Shown here piece by piece: positions 1-8,556 of a stretch of DNA of 64,000 nt. Under the pieces are notes generated by a model. That model did no database searches. It saw nothing but the letters and a program-made list of their open reading frames with translations, and was not told the DNA's origin. The position numbers and the translations under genes are program-made. How positions within the stretch are numbered: position 1 is the first letter of the stretch; the number at the start of each line of letters is the position of its first letter. Source of the stretch: Elusimicrobia bacterium HGW-Elusimicrobia-1 (GTDB lineage: Bacteria; Elusimicrobiota; Endomicrobiia; PHAN01); contig PHAN01000007.1 in NCBI GenBank assembly GCA_002841695.1, forward strand, positions 1 to 64,000, read 5' to 3'.

Positions 1-78
1 GAACAGGGTTTAAGATTCGCTATCCGCGAAGGCGGCCGCACTGTCGGCGCCGGCGTGGTTACCGAAATACTGGAATAA
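1..78 (+). CDS. tuf: Elongation factor Tu, C-terminal end (partial)
   Basis: The window opens inside a gene in frame 1 that encodes 25 residues ending in AGVVTEILE before TAA. The [16 protein letters not shown] segment is the highly conserved end of domain 3 of EF-Tu, the GTPase that delivers aminoacyl-tRNA to the ribosome. Its position just before rpsJ is the usual str-S10 junction (rpsL-rpsG-fusA-tuf-rpsJ), so those genes probably lie to the left. Only the C-terminus is visible. Confidence 0.93.
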   Translation, partial: EQGLRFAIREGGRTVGAGVVTEILE

Positions 79-94
79 CTTGACGGAGCGAAAA

Positions 95-430
95 ATGGCA
101 GATAAATCCTCGACACTAGTACAGAATCCGACAAAGATAAGGATAAAGCTGAAGTCGTTCGAGCAGAAATTGCTCGACGATTCATTGGCGCGCATCAAGA
201 AAACTGCCGAAAATACCGGCGCCAAAATCGTGGGCCCCATACTTCTGCCGACGAGGATCAAAAAGTTCACGGTTCAGCGCTCCGTGCACGCCGATAAAAA
301 AGCCAGAGAGCAGTTTGAAGAAAGAATCCACATGCGCCTTATGGACATCATAGAGCCGTCGGCCAAAACCATCGACGAGCTCATGAAACTGGACCTGCCG
401 GCGGGCGTGGATATCGAAATTAAATACTAA
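95..430 (+). CDS. rpsJ: 30S ribosomal protein S10
   Basis: S10 is a small-subunit head protein, known in other bacteria also to act with NusB in antitermination. The 111-residue product has [14 protein letters not shown] near the N-terminus, a [12 protein letters not shown] segment, and the C-terminal [15 protein letters not shown] typical of bacterial S10. The ATG at 95 is preferred over a TTG at 80 because GGAG lies about 6 nt upstream and family members begin near this point. It lies 16 nt after the tuf stop and heads the S10 gene string. Confidence 0.96.
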   Translation: MADKSSTLVQNPTKIRIKLKSFEQKLLDDSLARIKKTAENTGAKIVGPILLPTRIKKFTVQRSVHADKKAREQFEERIHMRLMDIIEPSAKTIDELMKLDLPAGVDIEIKY

Positions 431-442
431 AGACGGTCATAT

Positions 443-1144
443 ATGAAAATACTTATAGGTAAGAAATTATCGATGACACAAATCTTCGACGAATCCGGCA
501 CAGTAACGCCGGTTACGGTCGTTCAGGCCGGCCCGTGCTATATCACAGCGATAAAAACCGTCGAGAAAGACGGGTATTCCGCCGTGCAGCTGGGTTTCGA
601 GGAAATTACAAAAGCCGCCAACGCCGCCAAGTCGTACGCGGGCATATTCGGCAAGAAAAATATTCCGACTTTGCGCCACCTCAGGGAATTCCGCGCGGCA
701 AAGCCGGAGGACATCGCCGGCTTCGAGCAGGGCAAAGTTTTATCGGCGGATGTATTCGCGGCGGGAGATTTTGTCGATGTCACCGGTACCAGCAAGGGTC
801 ACGGGTTCTCCGGCGTAATGAAGCGTCACAACTTCAGCGGTCAGCCGGCCTCGCACGGCGCTTCCGACAGGGAGCGCGCGCCTGGTTCAAGCGGACGTCA
901 GCAGCCGCAGCGCGTTATTAAAGGAACAAAGAAGCCCGGACATTTCGGCGTGGACCGCGTGACGATTCAGCGTCTGGAAATAATGGGCGTGGACAAGGAA
1001 AACAACAAAATACTGGTTAAGGGAGCCATCGCCGGGCCGTCGCACGGCACGGTTTATCTTAAAAATACCGTAAAGAGAATAAAGAAAAAAGTCGCTCCTG
1101 TCGCCTCCAAAAAAAAGGTGACGGTCGAGAAAAAGAAAAAGTAA
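443..1144 (+). CDS. rplC: 50S ribosomal protein L3
   Basis: L3 binds the 3' end of 23S rRNA early in assembly and approaches the peptidyl transferase centre. The 233-residue product shows the N-terminal MKILIGKKLSMTQIFDESG, the central GTSKGHGFSGVMKRHNFSG loop and the MGVDKENNKILVKGAI block of the family. It is somewhat longer than the usual 205-215 residues because of a Lys/Val-rich tail ending in EKKKK. It follows rpsJ by 12 nt and precedes rplD by 6 nt. Confidence 0.96.
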   Translation: MKILIGKKLSMTQIFDESGTVTPVTVVQAGPCYITAIKTVEKDGYSAVQLGFEEITKAANAAKSYAGIFGKKNIPTLRHLREFRAAKPEDIAGFEQGKVLSADVFAAGDFVDVTGTSKGHGFSGVMKRHNFSGQPASHGASDRERAPGSSGRQQPQRVIKGTKKPGHFGVDRVTIQRLEIMGVDKENNKILVKGAIAGPSHGTVYLKNTVKRIKKKVAPVASKKKVTVEKKKK

Positions 1145-1150
1145 AAAATC

Positions 1151-1789
1151 ATGGAAATTAAAATTTACGACAAAGCCGGAAAAGTAACGGGAAATCTCGC
1201 CGCGCCGCAGGAATTGCTGGACAAAAAAGTGTCCAAGCACGTTCTCTATGAAGCGGCCAGAACGTATCTTGCCAATCAGAGAAGCGGAACGGCTTCCACA
1301 AAAACGCGCGCCGAAGTTTCGGGCGGAGGCAAGAAACCCTGGAAGCAAAAGCATACGGGCAATGCCCGCGCCGGCTCCACGCGCTCTCCCCTGTGGCGCA
1401 AGGGCGGAATAATATTCGGCCCGAAACCCAAAGAGTGGAGAATTGACGTCCCCCGCGCCAAAAAACGTTTGGCCGCGGGATTCGCGTTCGCCCTTAAAAT
1501 AAAGGCCGGCGAAGTTATTATCGTGGAAGATTTCGGTCTTTCGGATCCCAAGACACGGCTTGCCGCCGATATGCTTAAAAAACTCGGAGCAGGTTCTTCT
1601 AAATCCGTGCTTTTGGCCGATTCTAAAATCGAACCGAACATGAAAACGGCGTCGCGCAATATTCCCGGCGTGGAGTACAAGCTCGCCGCCGACGTAAATG
1701 CTTATGAATTAATGCGCTCCTCGCGTTTTATAATAACGAAATCGGGCTACGAGACGCTTCTTAAACGTCTCGGCTGCCTTGCCGGATAG
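1151..1789 (+). CDS. rplD: 50S ribosomal protein L4
   Basis: L4 lines the peptide exit tunnel; in gamma-proteobacteria it also represses the S10 operon. The 212-residue product has the tunnel-loop signature TRAEVSGGGKKPWKQKHTG around residues 52-72, followed by ARAGSTRSPLWRKGG. The C-terminal half has the expected alternating alpha/beta pattern ending in a conserved ITKSGYETLLKRL. It is placed between rplC and rplW as usual. Nothing in the leader suggests E. coli-type L4 autoregulation. Confidence 0.96.
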   Translation: MEIKIYDKAGKVTGNLAAPQELLDKKVSKHVLYEAARTYLANQRSGTASTKTRAEVSGGGKKPWKQKHTGNARAGSTRSPLWRKGGIIFGPKPKEWRIDVPRAKKRLAAGFAFALKIKAGEVIIVEDFGLSDPKTRLAADMLKKLGAGSSKSVLLADSKIEPNMKTASRNIPGVEYKLAADVNAYELMRSSRFIITKSGYETLLKRLGCLAG

Positions 1790-1795
1790 AAAACT

Positions 1796-2077
1796 ATGGA
1801 AATATATGAAATCATCAAAAGCCCTGTCGTTACTGAAAAAGCCGCTGCCGTAAAAGAGCGGGATAACTGCTACGTTTTCCGCGTAGCGCGAACTGCGACA
1901 AAAGGCCAGATTAAAGAAGCCGTAACGGAAATGTTCAAGGTAAAAGTCGCCAAGGTACGCACGGTAATTCTGCCGGGCAAATACCGCCGTATGGGGGCTT
2001 ATGGCGGATATAAGCCGGATTTCAAAAAAGCGTATGTAACCCTTAAAGAAGGGCAGACCATCAAAATCGGCGAGTAG
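1796..2077 (+). CDS. rplW: 50S ribosomal protein L23
   Basis: L23 sits at the tunnel exit and docks trigger factor and SRP. The product has 93 residues. It begins MEIYEIIKSPVVTEKAA and contains VFRVARTATKGQIKEAVTEMF and the extended-loop region TVILPGKYRRMG, all typical of bacterial L23. The gene follows rplD by 6 nt. Its TAG stop is embedded in the left flank of a perfect 20-bp palindrome (2078-2097), which suggests that a repeat inserted exactly at the gene end. Confidence 0.95.
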   Translation: MEIYEIIKSPVVTEKAAAVKERDNCYVFRVARTATKGQIKEAVTEMFKVKVAKVRTVILPGKYRRMGAYGGYKPDFKKAYVTLKEGQTIKIGE

Positions 2078-2097
2078 GGACAGGTCGCGACCTGTCC
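2078..2097. repeat. 20-bp perfect palindrome at the rplW stop
   Basis: The bases from 2078 to 2097 form a perfect palindrome (GGACAGGTCGCGACCTGTCC). With one mismatch the symmetry extends to 2074-2101 and then takes in the rplW stop codon. No T-run follows, so it is not a typical intrinsic terminator inside this essential operon. It is more likely a dispersed palindromic repeat, possibly also forming an RNA hairpin between L23 and L2. Confidence 0.75.
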
Positions 2098-2150
2098 GTA
2101 CATAAAATAATTCGCCCATTGCCCCGCAAAAAAAGCAATCGGAGAAATAT

Positions 2151-2981
2151 ATGGTTAAAGATTATAAACCTTACACACCGTCCCGTCGCTTCATAACCAC
2201 CGAAGATTTCAGCGATGTCACCCGCCATCGCCCCGAAAAATCTCTCGTTGAAGGCCTCAAGAAAAAAGGCGGCAGAAACAATACGGGCGAGATTATGGTG
2301 CGCCATCACGGCGGCGGACACAAGCGTCTTTACCGCATAATAGATTTTAAGCGCGACAAGTACGACGTTCCCGCCCGCGTCGCGTCCATAGAGTACGATC
2401 CCAACCGCTCCGCGCGCATAGCTCTTCTGCATTATGCCGACGGAGAAAAGAGATATATCGTTCAGCCGGTCGGACTCAAAGTCGGAGACACGGTTGTCTC
2501 GGGCGTTGAGGTCGAGGTGAAAGTCGGCAATTCCATGACTCTGGAAAAAATTCCTGTGGGTCAGATAATTCACAACGTGGAACTGGTTCCCGGCAACGGC
2601 GCGCAGCTTGCCAGATCTGCCGGCGCCATGGTTCAGTTGCTGGGCAAGGAAGGAAATCTTGCTCACTTGCGTCTGACTTCCGGCGAAATCAGAATGGTTC
2701 CCGTTAAGTGCCGCGCCACCATAGGGCAGGTAGGCAATCTTGATCACGAAAATGTGACGATAGGCAACGCCGGCCGTGCCAGACATATGGGTCGCCGTCC
2801 GACGGTAAGAGGCACGGCCATGAACGCGACGGACCATCCGCACGGAGGCGGCCGCGGACGTTCCAAGGGCAACAATCAGCCCAGAAGTCCGTGGAATCAG
2901 CCGGCCAAGGGCTACAAGACCCGCTCCGCCAAGACGCACGACTGGATGATAATCCGTCGCAGGACCGGACAGAAAGTATAA
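2151..2981 (+). CDS. rplB: 50S ribosomal protein L2
   Basis: L2 is a primary 23S rRNA-binding protein needed for subunit association and peptidyl transfer. The 276-residue product carries [19 protein letters not shown] near residues 42-60 and the C-terminal GVAMNPVDHPHGGGEG-like block, here [17 protein letters not shown], with the functionally important histidine. It ends in TGQKV, whereas many L2 proteins end with an IRRRK-like segment slightly later. The start is supported by GGAG about 9 nt upstream. Confidence 0.96.
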   Translation: MVKDYKPYTPSRRFITTEDFSDVTRHRPEKSLVEGLKKKGGRNNTGEIMVRHHGGGHKRLYRIIDFKRDKYDVPARVASIEYDPNRSARIALLHYADGEKRYIVQPVGLKVGDTVVSGVEVEVKVGNSMTLEKIPVGQIIHNVELVPGNGAQLARSAGAMVQLLGKEGNLAHLRLTSGEIRMVPVKCRATIGQVGNLDHENVTIGNAGRARHMGRRPTVRGTAMNATDHPHGGGRGRSKGNNQPRSPWNQPAKGYKTRSAKTHDWMIIRRRTGQKV

Positions 2982-3045
2982 CGATACGCAGACGCCTTGC
3001 GCCTTCGACCTGACATATAACCTAAGCACTTATTGAGGTAAAGTT

Positions 3046-3333
3046 ATGAGCCGTTCAAGCTGGAAAGGGCCGTACGTAGACGAAAAACTCGCAAAAAAAG
3101 TTTCGATAATGAACCAGACGGGACAGAAACGTCCTATAAAGACATGGGCTCGCGCGTCCATGATTCCGCCCGAATTCGTAGGACATACCTTTGAAGTTCA
3201 TAACGGAAGAAAGTTTCTTAAAGTTTACGTTACGGAACAGATGGTCGGGCATCGCCTGGGAGAATTTTCACCCACCAGGTTCTTTAAGGGTCACGGTATG
3301 GCGCATACCAAGGAAGCCGCCGACCTTACGTAA
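3046..3333 (+). CDS. rpsS: 30S ribosomal protein S19
   Basis: S19 is a 30S head protein that pairs with S13 at the subunit interface. The 95-residue product begins [15 protein letters not shown] and contains [43 protein letters not shown] and [10 protein letters not shown], a close match to bacterial S19 throughout. A GAGG motif 9 nt before the ATG supports the start. It is in the standard position between L2 and L22. Confidence 0.96.
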   Translation: MSRSSWKGPYVDEKLAKKVSIMNQTGQKRPIKTWARASMIPPEFVGHTFEVHNGRKFLKVYVTEQMVGHRLGEFSPTRFFKGHGMAHTKEAADLT

Positions 3334-3411
3334 GACGGCAATACGGATCGCCGCGCCGTTCGCGGGCAGTTGACGGATAAAAACAGGACTTAATAAAGAG
3401 AGTCGCAAACT

Positions 3412-3741
3412 ATGGAATCATCAGCCACCGCAAAATACGTAAGAGTAAGCGCTCGCAAAGTCGAGCAGCTGCTCGACATCGTAAGAAGAAAAACAGTCAA
3501 AGAAGCTCTCGACACTCTGGCTTTCACCGTGAAAGCGCCGTCGGAGCCGGTCTCCAAGGCCATCAAATCGGCTTTGGCCAATATGGGAAAAAACGCCGAC
3601 CCGTCGCGCGCTGTCATCAAAGAAGCCGTGGTCGGGAAGGGCGTTTATATGAAAAGATTTCGAGCGGGTCCTCAGGGAAGGGGCATGCCCTACACCAGAA
3701 AGACCTGCCACATAAAAATCGTGTTAAGCGACGCTAAATAA
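3412..3741 (+). CDS. rplV: 50S ribosomal protein L22
   Basis: L22 contacts all six 23S rRNA domains and lines the exit tunnel opposite L4. The product has 109 residues. It contains [23 protein letters not shown], the family's N-terminal fold, and the tunnel beta-hairpin region [22 protein letters not shown]. The 78-nt gap before it has no other recognisable feature. It precedes rpsC by 8 nt. Confidence 0.95.
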   Translation: MESSATAKYVRVSARKVEQLLDIVRRKTVKEALDTLAFTVKAPSEPVSKAIKSALANMGKNADPSRAVIKEAVVGKGVYMKRFRAGPQGRGMPYTRKTCHIKIVLSDAK

Positions 3742-3749
3742 GAGGCGAC

Positions 3750-4505
3750 ATGGGACAGAAAGTTCATCCTAAATCCGTACGACTCGGCTACATCAAAGAC
3801 TGGGACTCCAGGTGGTTCGACTTAAAGAACGCGCCGCGCTGGATAGAAGAAGATTTCAAGATTCGTCAACTCATTAAGAACAAGCTCTATAGCGCGGGCA
3901 TTTCGCGCATCGTCATAGAGCGAATGGGATCCGGCAAGTATCTTAAAATCATCATCTACACTTCGCGCCCAGGCGTAATTATAGGCCGTCAGGGTCAGGA
4001 AATTGAGCGGCTCAAAATTGACCTTGAGGAACTCACGGGGCTCAGAGTCGATATTACCGTGCTTGAAATAAAAAGAGCCGAACTCGACGCGCAGCTCGTG
4101 GCGGAATCGGTGGCTTTTGCGATCGAACGGCAGATAGCGTACCGCCGCGCGATGAAAAAAGCCATTGAGAAAGCTATCGGCTCGGGAGCCGGCGGAATAA
4201 AAATAAAAGTTTCCGGCCGTCTGGCGGGAGCCGAAATAGCCCGCACCGAATGGCTGCTGGAAGGACGTCTGCCGCTGGCGACTTTCCGCGCTGACATAGA
4301 TTACGGTTTTGCCGAAGCCCGCACGAAACTGGGTATCATCGGCGTTAAAGCGTGGATATTCAAGAAAGAACTTTTCAGAAAATCCGACGCGGATCTTATG
4401 GCCGACGTAAAAGCTGTTGACAAGAACGAAATAGCGGCAGCCGTTTCCACTGAACCGGCCGTAACGCCCGCCGCGGGCAAAGATGAAGCCGGGAAGAAAG
4501 CTTAA
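3750..4505 (+). CDS. rpsC: 30S ribosomal protein S3
   Basis: S3 forms part of the mRNA entry channel of the 30S subunit. The 251-residue product begins [22 protein letters not shown]. It contains the KH domain with [17 protein letters not shown] and the C-terminal S3 domain with [13 protein letters not shown] and [13 protein letters not shown]. It is longer than the usual 210-230 residues because of a final segment of about 35 residues rich in Ala, Val and Lys, which looks unstructured. A GAGG motif stands directly upstream of the ATG. Confidence 0.96.
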   Translation: MGQKVHPKSVRLGYIKDWDSRWFDLKNAPRWIEEDFKIRQLIKNKLYSAGISRIVIERMGSGKYLKIIIYTSRPGVIIGRQGQEIERLKIDLEELTGLRVDITVLEIKRAELDAQLVAESVAFAIERQIAYRRAMKKAIEKAIGSGAGGIKIKVSGRLAGAEIARTEWLLEGRLPLATFRADIDYGFAEARTKLGIIGVKAWIFKKELFRKSDADLMADVKAVDKNEIAAAVSTEPAVTPAAGKDEAGKKA

Positions 4506-4538
4506 AGAAATAATCTTTACCCGACGGAGAAACTTAAT

Positions 4539-4943
4539 ATGCTGATGCCCAAAAGAGTAAAATACCGCAAAGTCCAAAAAGGGCGAGTCAAAGGTGTGGC
4601 TAAACGCGGGACAACGATAGCTTTCGGCCATTACGGACTTATGGCCCTGGAAATCGGCCGCCTTTCGAGCAGACACATTGAATCCTGCCGTCTTACGCTC
4701 ACGCGTTTCATCAAAAAGGGCGGAAAGATATGGATAAGAATATTCCCCGACAGACCGGTCACCAAAAAACCGGCCGAGACAAGAATGGGAAAAGGAAAGG
4801 GCAATCCCGAATTTTGGGTTGCCATTGTCAAACCCGGCAGAGTGATGTTTGAGATGGAAGGCGTATCCGTTGCCGACGCGCGCGAAGCATTCAGGCAGGT
4901 CGCTCACAAACTGCCCATCGTCACGAAGTTTCTGGAACGTTAG
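4539..4943 (+). CDS. rplP: 50S ribosomal protein L16
   Basis: L16 organises the tRNA A-site region of the 50S subunit. The 134-residue product starts [19 protein letters not shown], which matches the family start MLxPKRxKxRKxxKG, so 4539 is chosen over the internal ATG two codons later. [20 protein letters not shown] contains the conserved GKG-P-WVA block, and the tail [12 protein letters not shown] is typical. It follows rpsC by 33 nt with GGAG in the gap. Confidence 0.96.
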   Translation: MLMPKRVKYRKVQKGRVKGVAKRGTTIAFGHYGLMALEIGRLSSRHIESCRLTLTRFIKKGGKIWIRIFPDRPVTKKPAETRMGKGKGNPEFWVAIVKPGRVMFEMEGVSVADAREAFRQVAHKLPIVTKFLER

Positions 4944-4964
4944 AAACATTTTAAGGACAAAAAA

Positions 4965-5198
4965 ATGAAATCCAAAGATTGGGAACAACTTAAAAACTCG
5001 ACGGACGCGGAGCTGAACGCGAAACTCGACACACTTCGCCGCCGTCGTTCGGAACTGGAATTCCGCAACAAAACCGCCAAGGTGAAAAATCCTCTTGAAA
5101 TCCGCGCTGTTCGGCGCGTAATGGCGCGCATAAAAACGATTTTGCGCGCGCGCGAGCTGATTTCCGTCGCCGCGCCGGCTAAGGTGAGGTCATCGTAA
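4965..5198 (+). CDS. rpmC: 50S ribosomal protein L29
   Basis: L29 is a small two-helix protein near the tunnel exit. The 77-residue product is mostly helical, with ELNAKLDTLRRRRSELEFRN followed by the conserved pattern NPLEIRAVRRVMARIKTIL. The C-terminal ten or so residues (SVAAPAKVRSS) go beyond the usual 60-68-residue length. AAGGA lies just upstream of the ATG. The next gene begins 3 nt after the stop. Confidence 0.93.
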   Translation: MKSKDWEQLKNSTDAELNAKLDTLRRRRSELEFRNKTAKVKNPLEIRAVRRVMARIKTILRARELISVAAPAKVRSS

Positions 5199-5201
5199 AT
5201 T

Positions 5202-5474
5202 ATGGCAAGAAAAATTCTGCTGGGACAAGTTGTAAGCGATAAGATGGAAAAAACCCGCGTCGTCTCGATAAAGCGCGTTTTCTCTCATCCGAAATACGGA
5301 AAAGTGATGCGCCGCGCCACAAAGGTTCACGCGCACGACGAGAAAAACGCCAGTCGCACAGGCGATTACGTAACCATTTGTGAAACCAGGCCCGTCTCAA
5401 AATCAAAGAGATGGGAAGTTCTTTCGATAACAAAATCTGCCGGCGCCGCCGCACCCGCGCCGAAAGCAAAATAA
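5202..5474 (+). CDS. rpsQ: 30S ribosomal protein S17
   Basis: S17 is an OB-fold primary 16S rRNA-binding protein. The product has 90 residues. It has GQVVSDKMEKTRVVSIKRVFSH near the N-terminus, then HAHDEKNASRTGDYVTICETRPVSKSKRW, covering the conserved GD-V-I-E-RP-SK-K pattern. A short Ala/Pro tail extends the end. No clear ribosome binding site precedes the ATG, so translation is probably coupled to rpmC, which ends 3 nt before. Confidence 0.95.
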   Translation: MARKILLGQVVSDKMEKTRVVSIKRVFSHPKYGKVMRRATKVHAHDEKNASRTGDYVTICETRPVSKSKRWEVLSITKSAGAAAPAPKAK

Positions 5475-5489
5475 TAACGGGACAAACCC

Positions 5490-5858
5490 ATGATACAGGA
5501 ACGTTCGATTCTTAAAGTCGCAGACAACTCCGGAGCCCGCCTCATAAGATGCTTCAGGGTTTTGGGCGGCTCCGACAAGAGATGCGCCGCCATCGGCGAG
5601 TTGATAGTGGCCTCGGTACAGGTCGCCACTCCTTTTGCCGCGATTAAAAAGGGCGAGGTGGTAAAGGCCGTGATCGTAAGAACCAAAAAAGAAAAGCGCC
5701 GGCCCGACGGAACTTATATCAAGTTTGACGACAACGCCGCCGTTATCGTTGACGACAACGGCGAACCCCGAGGCACACGCATATTCGGACCCGTGGCCAG
5801 AGAACTCAGAGAAAAAAATTATCTTAAGATTATATCCCTGGCTCCCGAGGTGCTCTGA
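5490..5858 (+). CDS. rplN: 50S ribosomal protein L14
   Basis: L14 lies at the 50S interface and forms intersubunit bridges. The 122-residue product has exactly the family length. It begins [21 protein letters not shown] and contains [33 protein letters not shown] and the end motif [29 protein letters not shown]. It follows S17 by 15 nt with GGGA in the gap, in the standard L14-L24 order. Confidence 0.97.
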   Translation: MIQERSILKVADNSGARLIRCFRVLGGSDKRCAAIGELIVASVQVATPFAAIKKGEVVKAVIVRTKKEKRRPDGTYIKFDDNAAVIVDDNGEPRGTRIFGPVARELREKNYLKIISLAPEVL

Positions 5859-5884
5859 GGCGTACGGGAAAAAACGAGGAAAAG

Positions 5885-6196
5885 ATGCTTAACATAAAAA
5901 AGAAAGACAAAGTGATGGTCATAGCCGGCGACGATAAGGGTAAAACCGGCGAGGTGCTTGAGATTCTGTCCGGTCAGAAACGGGCGATAGTTTCAAAAAT
6001 CAACATAGCCATAAAGCATAAAAAGCCCACTCAGAGCGATCCCGGCGGCAGAATAGAGATGGAGCGCCCCGTGGCAATTTCAAAGCTCGCGGTGGTTTGT
6101 CAGAAATGTTCGCGTCCCACAAAAGTTAAGCGCGACCGTCTCGCCGACGGAAAGAAAATACGCGTTTGCAAAAATTGCGGCGAAGTTATTCTTTAA
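5885..6196 (+). CDS. rplX: 50S ribosomal protein L24 (zinc-ribbon form)
   Basis: L24 is an assembly initiator at the 5' end of 23S rRNA. The 103-residue product carries the KOW motif DKVMVIAGDDKGKTGEVLEI, then HKKPTQSDPGGRIEMERPVAISKLAVV. Its C-terminal part has two CxxC pairs (CQKC and CKNC), a zinc-ribbon variant seen in many bacteria. In most bacteria rplE follows directly. Here a repeat element and then rpsN follow, and rplE is found further downstream at 9020. Confidence 0.95.
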   Translation: MLNIKKKDKVMVIAGDDKGKTGEVLEILSGQKRAIVSKINIAIKHKKPTQSDPGGRIEMERPVAISKLAVVCQKCSRPTKVKRDRLADGKKIRVCKNCGEVIL

Positions 6197-6263
6197 GCGT
6201 ACGCCGCGAAGATGGCGCATAGAATAGAAAAAGAAATAGTTGGTGAATAGCGGCAGAAAAAGA

Positions 6264-6357
6264 AGTGGTTAGTGGATAGTGAATAGTGGATAGTAAAAGC
6301 GTATTTATGGTTATAAGCAGGCAGCAGAAACAGACTAACCACTATTCACTATCCACT
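6264..6357. repeat. Heptamer-armed hairpin repeat, copy A
   Basis: The left arm at 6264-6294 is a run of 7-nt units of the form GTGRWTA. The right arm at 6334-6357 is their reverse complement (ACTAACC, ACTATTC, ACTATCC and so on), so the element can fold into a long hairpin. Four further copies lie at 40031, 46891, 47303 and 51949. This copy sits exactly where rplE would normally be, between rplX and rpsN, and ends just before the AGGAG of rpsN. Confidence 0.8.
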
Positions 6358-6373
6358 GCCCTTAGGAGAAAAG

Positions 6374-6559
6374 ATGGCGACTATAGCATGGATGGCTAAA
6401 GCAAAAAAGCCGCCGAAGTTTTCGACTCGGAAACGCAATCGCTGCTCGCTTTGCGGCCGCGCCCGCGGGTTCATGAGTGATTTCGGCGTCTGCAGAATAT
6501 GTTTCAGAAAACTGGCCCATCGAGGTGAAATTCCCGGTGTGCGCAAATCAAGCTGGTAA
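6374..6559 (+). CDS. rpsN: 30S ribosomal protein S14, type Z (zinc-binding)
   Basis: S14 helps assemble the 30S head. At 61 residues it has the exact length of the zinc-containing type Z class. The zinc knuckle is visible as CSLC at residues 24-27 and CRIC at 39-42, followed by [18 protein letters not shown], the class-specific end. The AGGAG 7 nt before the ATG supports the start, although this region borders a repeat element. It precedes rpsH by 21 nt. Confidence 0.95.
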   Translation: MATIAWMAKAKKPPKFSTRKRNRCSLCGRARGFMSDFGVCRICFRKLAHRGEIPGVRKSSW

Positions 6560-6580
6560 CGAACTTTTTAAGGTGGTAAT

Positions 6581-6979
6581 ATGTCGATAATCGACCCGAT
6601 AGCAGATTTTTTCACGGCGATCAGAAACGCTAATGCAAAAATCAAAGAAAAAGTGGACGTTCCGGCGTCCAAGACGAAGATCGCCGTGTCCAAAATATTA
6701 AAAGAAGAGGGCTTTATCTCCAACTATAAAGTCATCGACGATTACAAGCAGGGCATCCTCAGGGTTTATCTTAAATATACACCGCAGAAAGAGGCCGTAA
6801 TCAAGGAACTCAAGCGTATGTCCAAGTCGGGACGCAGGGTGTATAAGTCGTCGGCCGAACTGCCGCGTTTACGCAGAGGTATGGCGGTGGTAATAGTATC
6901 AACGTCGAAGGGCATAATGACCGCCGACAAGGCCGGCGAGGCCGGTCTGGGCGGGGAAGTAATGGGCTACATTTGGTAA
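6581..6979 (+). CDS. rpsH: 30S ribosomal protein S8
   Basis: S8 binds the central domain of 16S rRNA and in E. coli represses the spc operon. The 132-residue product begins [19 protein letters not shown] and has the two-domain pattern: [20 protein letters not shown], then [29 protein letters not shown] with the conserved STSxGxMT segment, and GGEVMGYIW at the end. AAGGTGG lies upstream of the ATG. Confidence 0.96.
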   Translation: MSIIDPIADFFTAIRNANAKIKEKVDVPASKTKIAVSKILKEEGFISNYKVIDDYKQGILRVYLKYTPQKEAVIKELKRMSKSGRRVYKSSAELPRLRRGMAVVIVSTSKGIMTADKAGEAGLGGEVMGYIW

Positions 6980-7000
6980 GGCAAGGCAAATAATTTTTTC

Positions 7001-7020
7001 CCTCTCCCACAATGGAGAGG
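7001..7020. repeat. Short hairpin before rplF
   Basis: CCTCTCC and GGAGAGG are 7-bp inverted repeats separated by 6 nt, directly upstream of the GAGGA that serves as the rplF ribosome binding site. It resembles the remains of a CCCTCTCCC-type dispersed repeat. It could form an RNA hairpin between rpsH and rplF but has no U-tract, so termination is unlikely. Confidence 0.5.
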
Positions 7021-7038
7021 AGAAATAGAGGACAGAAT

Positions 7039-7620
7039 ATGTCGAGATTAGCCAAAAAACCCGTAAAAATACCCGAAAAAGTAACCGCGACCCTCAAGGA
7101 TAATGTTTTGGAAGTCAAAGGGCCGCTGGGCACGATAAAACAACCTGTGCCCGAAGGCATCAAGTTAATTATAGGCGACGATAATACCGGCTCCAAGGGA
7201 ATTACTCTGGAGCGTGTCGGCTCGAACACTCCCAAGGTGCGCGCGTTGCACGGTCTTGCCGCGGCGCTGGTCAAAAACGCGGTAGCCGGCGTAACCGTGG
7301 GATTTTCCAAGGATCTCGAAATCCACGGAGTGGGTTTTAAGGCGTTGCTTGAGGGCGGCACACTGAATATGACTCTCGGTTTCACGCATCTCGTGAAAGT
7401 TGCGATACCCGAAGGCATCAAAGTAGTCGTCGACCCGAAACAGACGTCAGTCACCATTACAGGCATAGACAAATATCGCGTCGGACAATTCGCCGCGAAC
7501 ATAAGAAAAATCCGTCCGCCCGAGCCGTATAAGGCCACGGGGATAAGATACAAGGGCGAGCACATAATCAAAAAGGCCGGCAAAGCCGCCGGCGCGGCCG
7601 GAGCGACCGCGGGCAAATAG
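7039..7620 (+). CDS. rplF: 50S ribosomal protein L6
   Basis: L6 lies near the GTPase-associated centre. From the ATG at 7039 the product is 193 residues and begins MSRLAKKPVKIPEKVTATLK, the family start. The upstream in-frame ATG at 7012 would add nine residues derived from a repeat and is rejected. GAGGA lies 5 nt before the chosen start. The duplicated L6 fold is visible, with GFSKDLEIHGVGFKA in the middle and GIDKYRVGQFAANIRKIRPPEPYKATGIRY near the C-terminus. An Ala/Gly tail extends the end. Confidence 0.96.
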   Translation: MSRLAKKPVKIPEKVTATLKDNVLEVKGPLGTIKQPVPEGIKLIIGDDNTGSKGITLERVGSNTPKVRALHGLAAALVKNAVAGVTVGFSKDLEIHGVGFKALLEGGTLNMTLGFTHLVKVAIPEGIKVVVDPKQTSVTITGIDKYRVGQFAANIRKIRPPEPYKATGIRYKGEHIIKKAGKAAGAAGATAGK

Positions 7621-7652
7621 CAAAATAACCCGAAAGTTAACCGAGGTAAAGT

Positions 7653-8009
7653 ATGTCGATAGTGAAAACCCGAATGGAACGCAGGATTAAAAGGGCCAGA
7701 AAGAAAATATTCGGCACAGCCGAACGTCCCCGTATGGCTTTCAAAAAAAGTTTGAAGTATCTTTACGCGCAGGCCATCGACGACACCGCAGGCAAGTCGC
7801 TGGGAATTTTCACGACCGCGTCGTCGGATTTTAAGGATTTGAAGTCGCGCAAGAACGTGGCTGCCGCCGTTAGGTTGGGCGAATATGCGGGCAAAAAACT
7901 ATCCGACAAAAAAATAGCCCGGATAGTATTCGATCGCAGAGGCCGACGGTATCACGGCGTCGTTAAAAGTTTCGCCGAGGCATTAAGAAAAACAGGCCTG
8001 GCTTTTTGA
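7653..8009 (+). CDS. rplR: 50S ribosomal protein L18
   Basis: L18 binds 5S rRNA together with L5. The 118-residue product has the basic N-terminus RMERRIKRARKKIFGTAERPRMAFKKS, then YAQAIDDTAGKSLGIFTTAS and the C-terminal IARIVFDRRGRRYHGVVKSFAEALRKTGLAF, which matches the family end (VVFDRGGYxYHGRVKALAEAAREAGLxF). GAGG precedes the ATG by 7 nt. It precedes rpsE in the usual order. Confidence 0.96.
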   Translation: MSIVKTRMERRIKRARKKIFGTAERPRMAFKKSLKYLYAQAIDDTAGKSLGIFTTASSDFKDLKSRKNVAAAVRLGEYAGKKLSDKKIARIVFDRRGRRYHGVVKSFAEALRKTGLAF

Positions 8010-8042
8010 AATAGACAGAACTTATAGGGGATTCGGCAAACT

Positions 8043-8528
8043 ATGGAAAACCAGTCATCGAAAGTTGAACTTAAAGAGACCACGGTAGTCATTAATCGCG
8101 TGGCCAAAGTCGTAAAGGGCGGAAAAAGATTTTCTTTCAACGCTCTCGTAGTAGTGGGCGACGGCCGCGGCCGCGTAGGCGCGGCGTTGGGCAAAGCCAA
8201 AGAAGTTCCGTCGGCCATCGCAAAAGCCGGCACTCGCGCGAGAAAAACAATGATTCCCGTCCGGCTTAAGGGAAATACCATACCGCACGAAGTCACCGGC
8301 AAAAACGGAGCAGGTTCGGTTCTTCTGATGCCGGCCGCTCCCGGTACGGGCGTTATAGCCGGCGCGGCCGTCAGATCCGTGCTGGACGCCGTCGGCATAA
8401 AAGACATACTTACAAAGTCGCTGGGCTCGGCCAATGCGTTTAACGTTGTATACGCCACGCTCGACGCCCTTAAACATCTGCGCACCAGAGAAGACGTTGA
8501 AAAACTGCGTGCCACCAAGACGTCGTAA
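8043..8528 (+). CDS. rpsE: 30S ribosomal protein S5
   Basis: S5 contributes to decoding accuracy and the mRNA entry helicase. The product has 161 residues. It contains [16 protein letters not shown]-like sequence (here [20 protein letters not shown]), then [21 protein letters not shown], and the C-terminal domain with [43 protein letters not shown]. The next genes would usually be rpmD then rplO. Here rplO follows after 28 nt with no L30 gene. Confidence 0.97.
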   Translation: MENQSSKVELKETTVVINRVAKVVKGGKRFSFNALVVVGDGRGRVGAALGKAKEVPSAIAKAGTRARKTMIPVRLKGNTIPHEVTGKNGAGSVLLMPAAPGTGVIAGAAVRSVLDAVGIKDILTKSLGSANAFNVVYATLDALKHLRTREDVEKLRATKTS

Positions 8529-8556
8529 TATTTTCAAACGACACGCGAGGATATAA

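Noticed and set aside
2061-3029. 322-residue ORF antisense to rplB
   Set aside because: It lies wholly opposite a certain ribosomal gene, has no ribosome binding site or recognisable domain, and follows from the codon bias of rplB.
3822-4988. 388-residue ORF antisense to rpsC and rplP
   Set aside because: It covers two certain genes on the other strand, with low-complexity aromatic and Arg-rich content typical of shadow frames.
8529-8556. Possible rpmD (L30) between rpsE and rplO
   Set aside because: Only 28 nt separate the two genes, so there is no room. I found no L30-like frame elsewhere in the ribosomal region.
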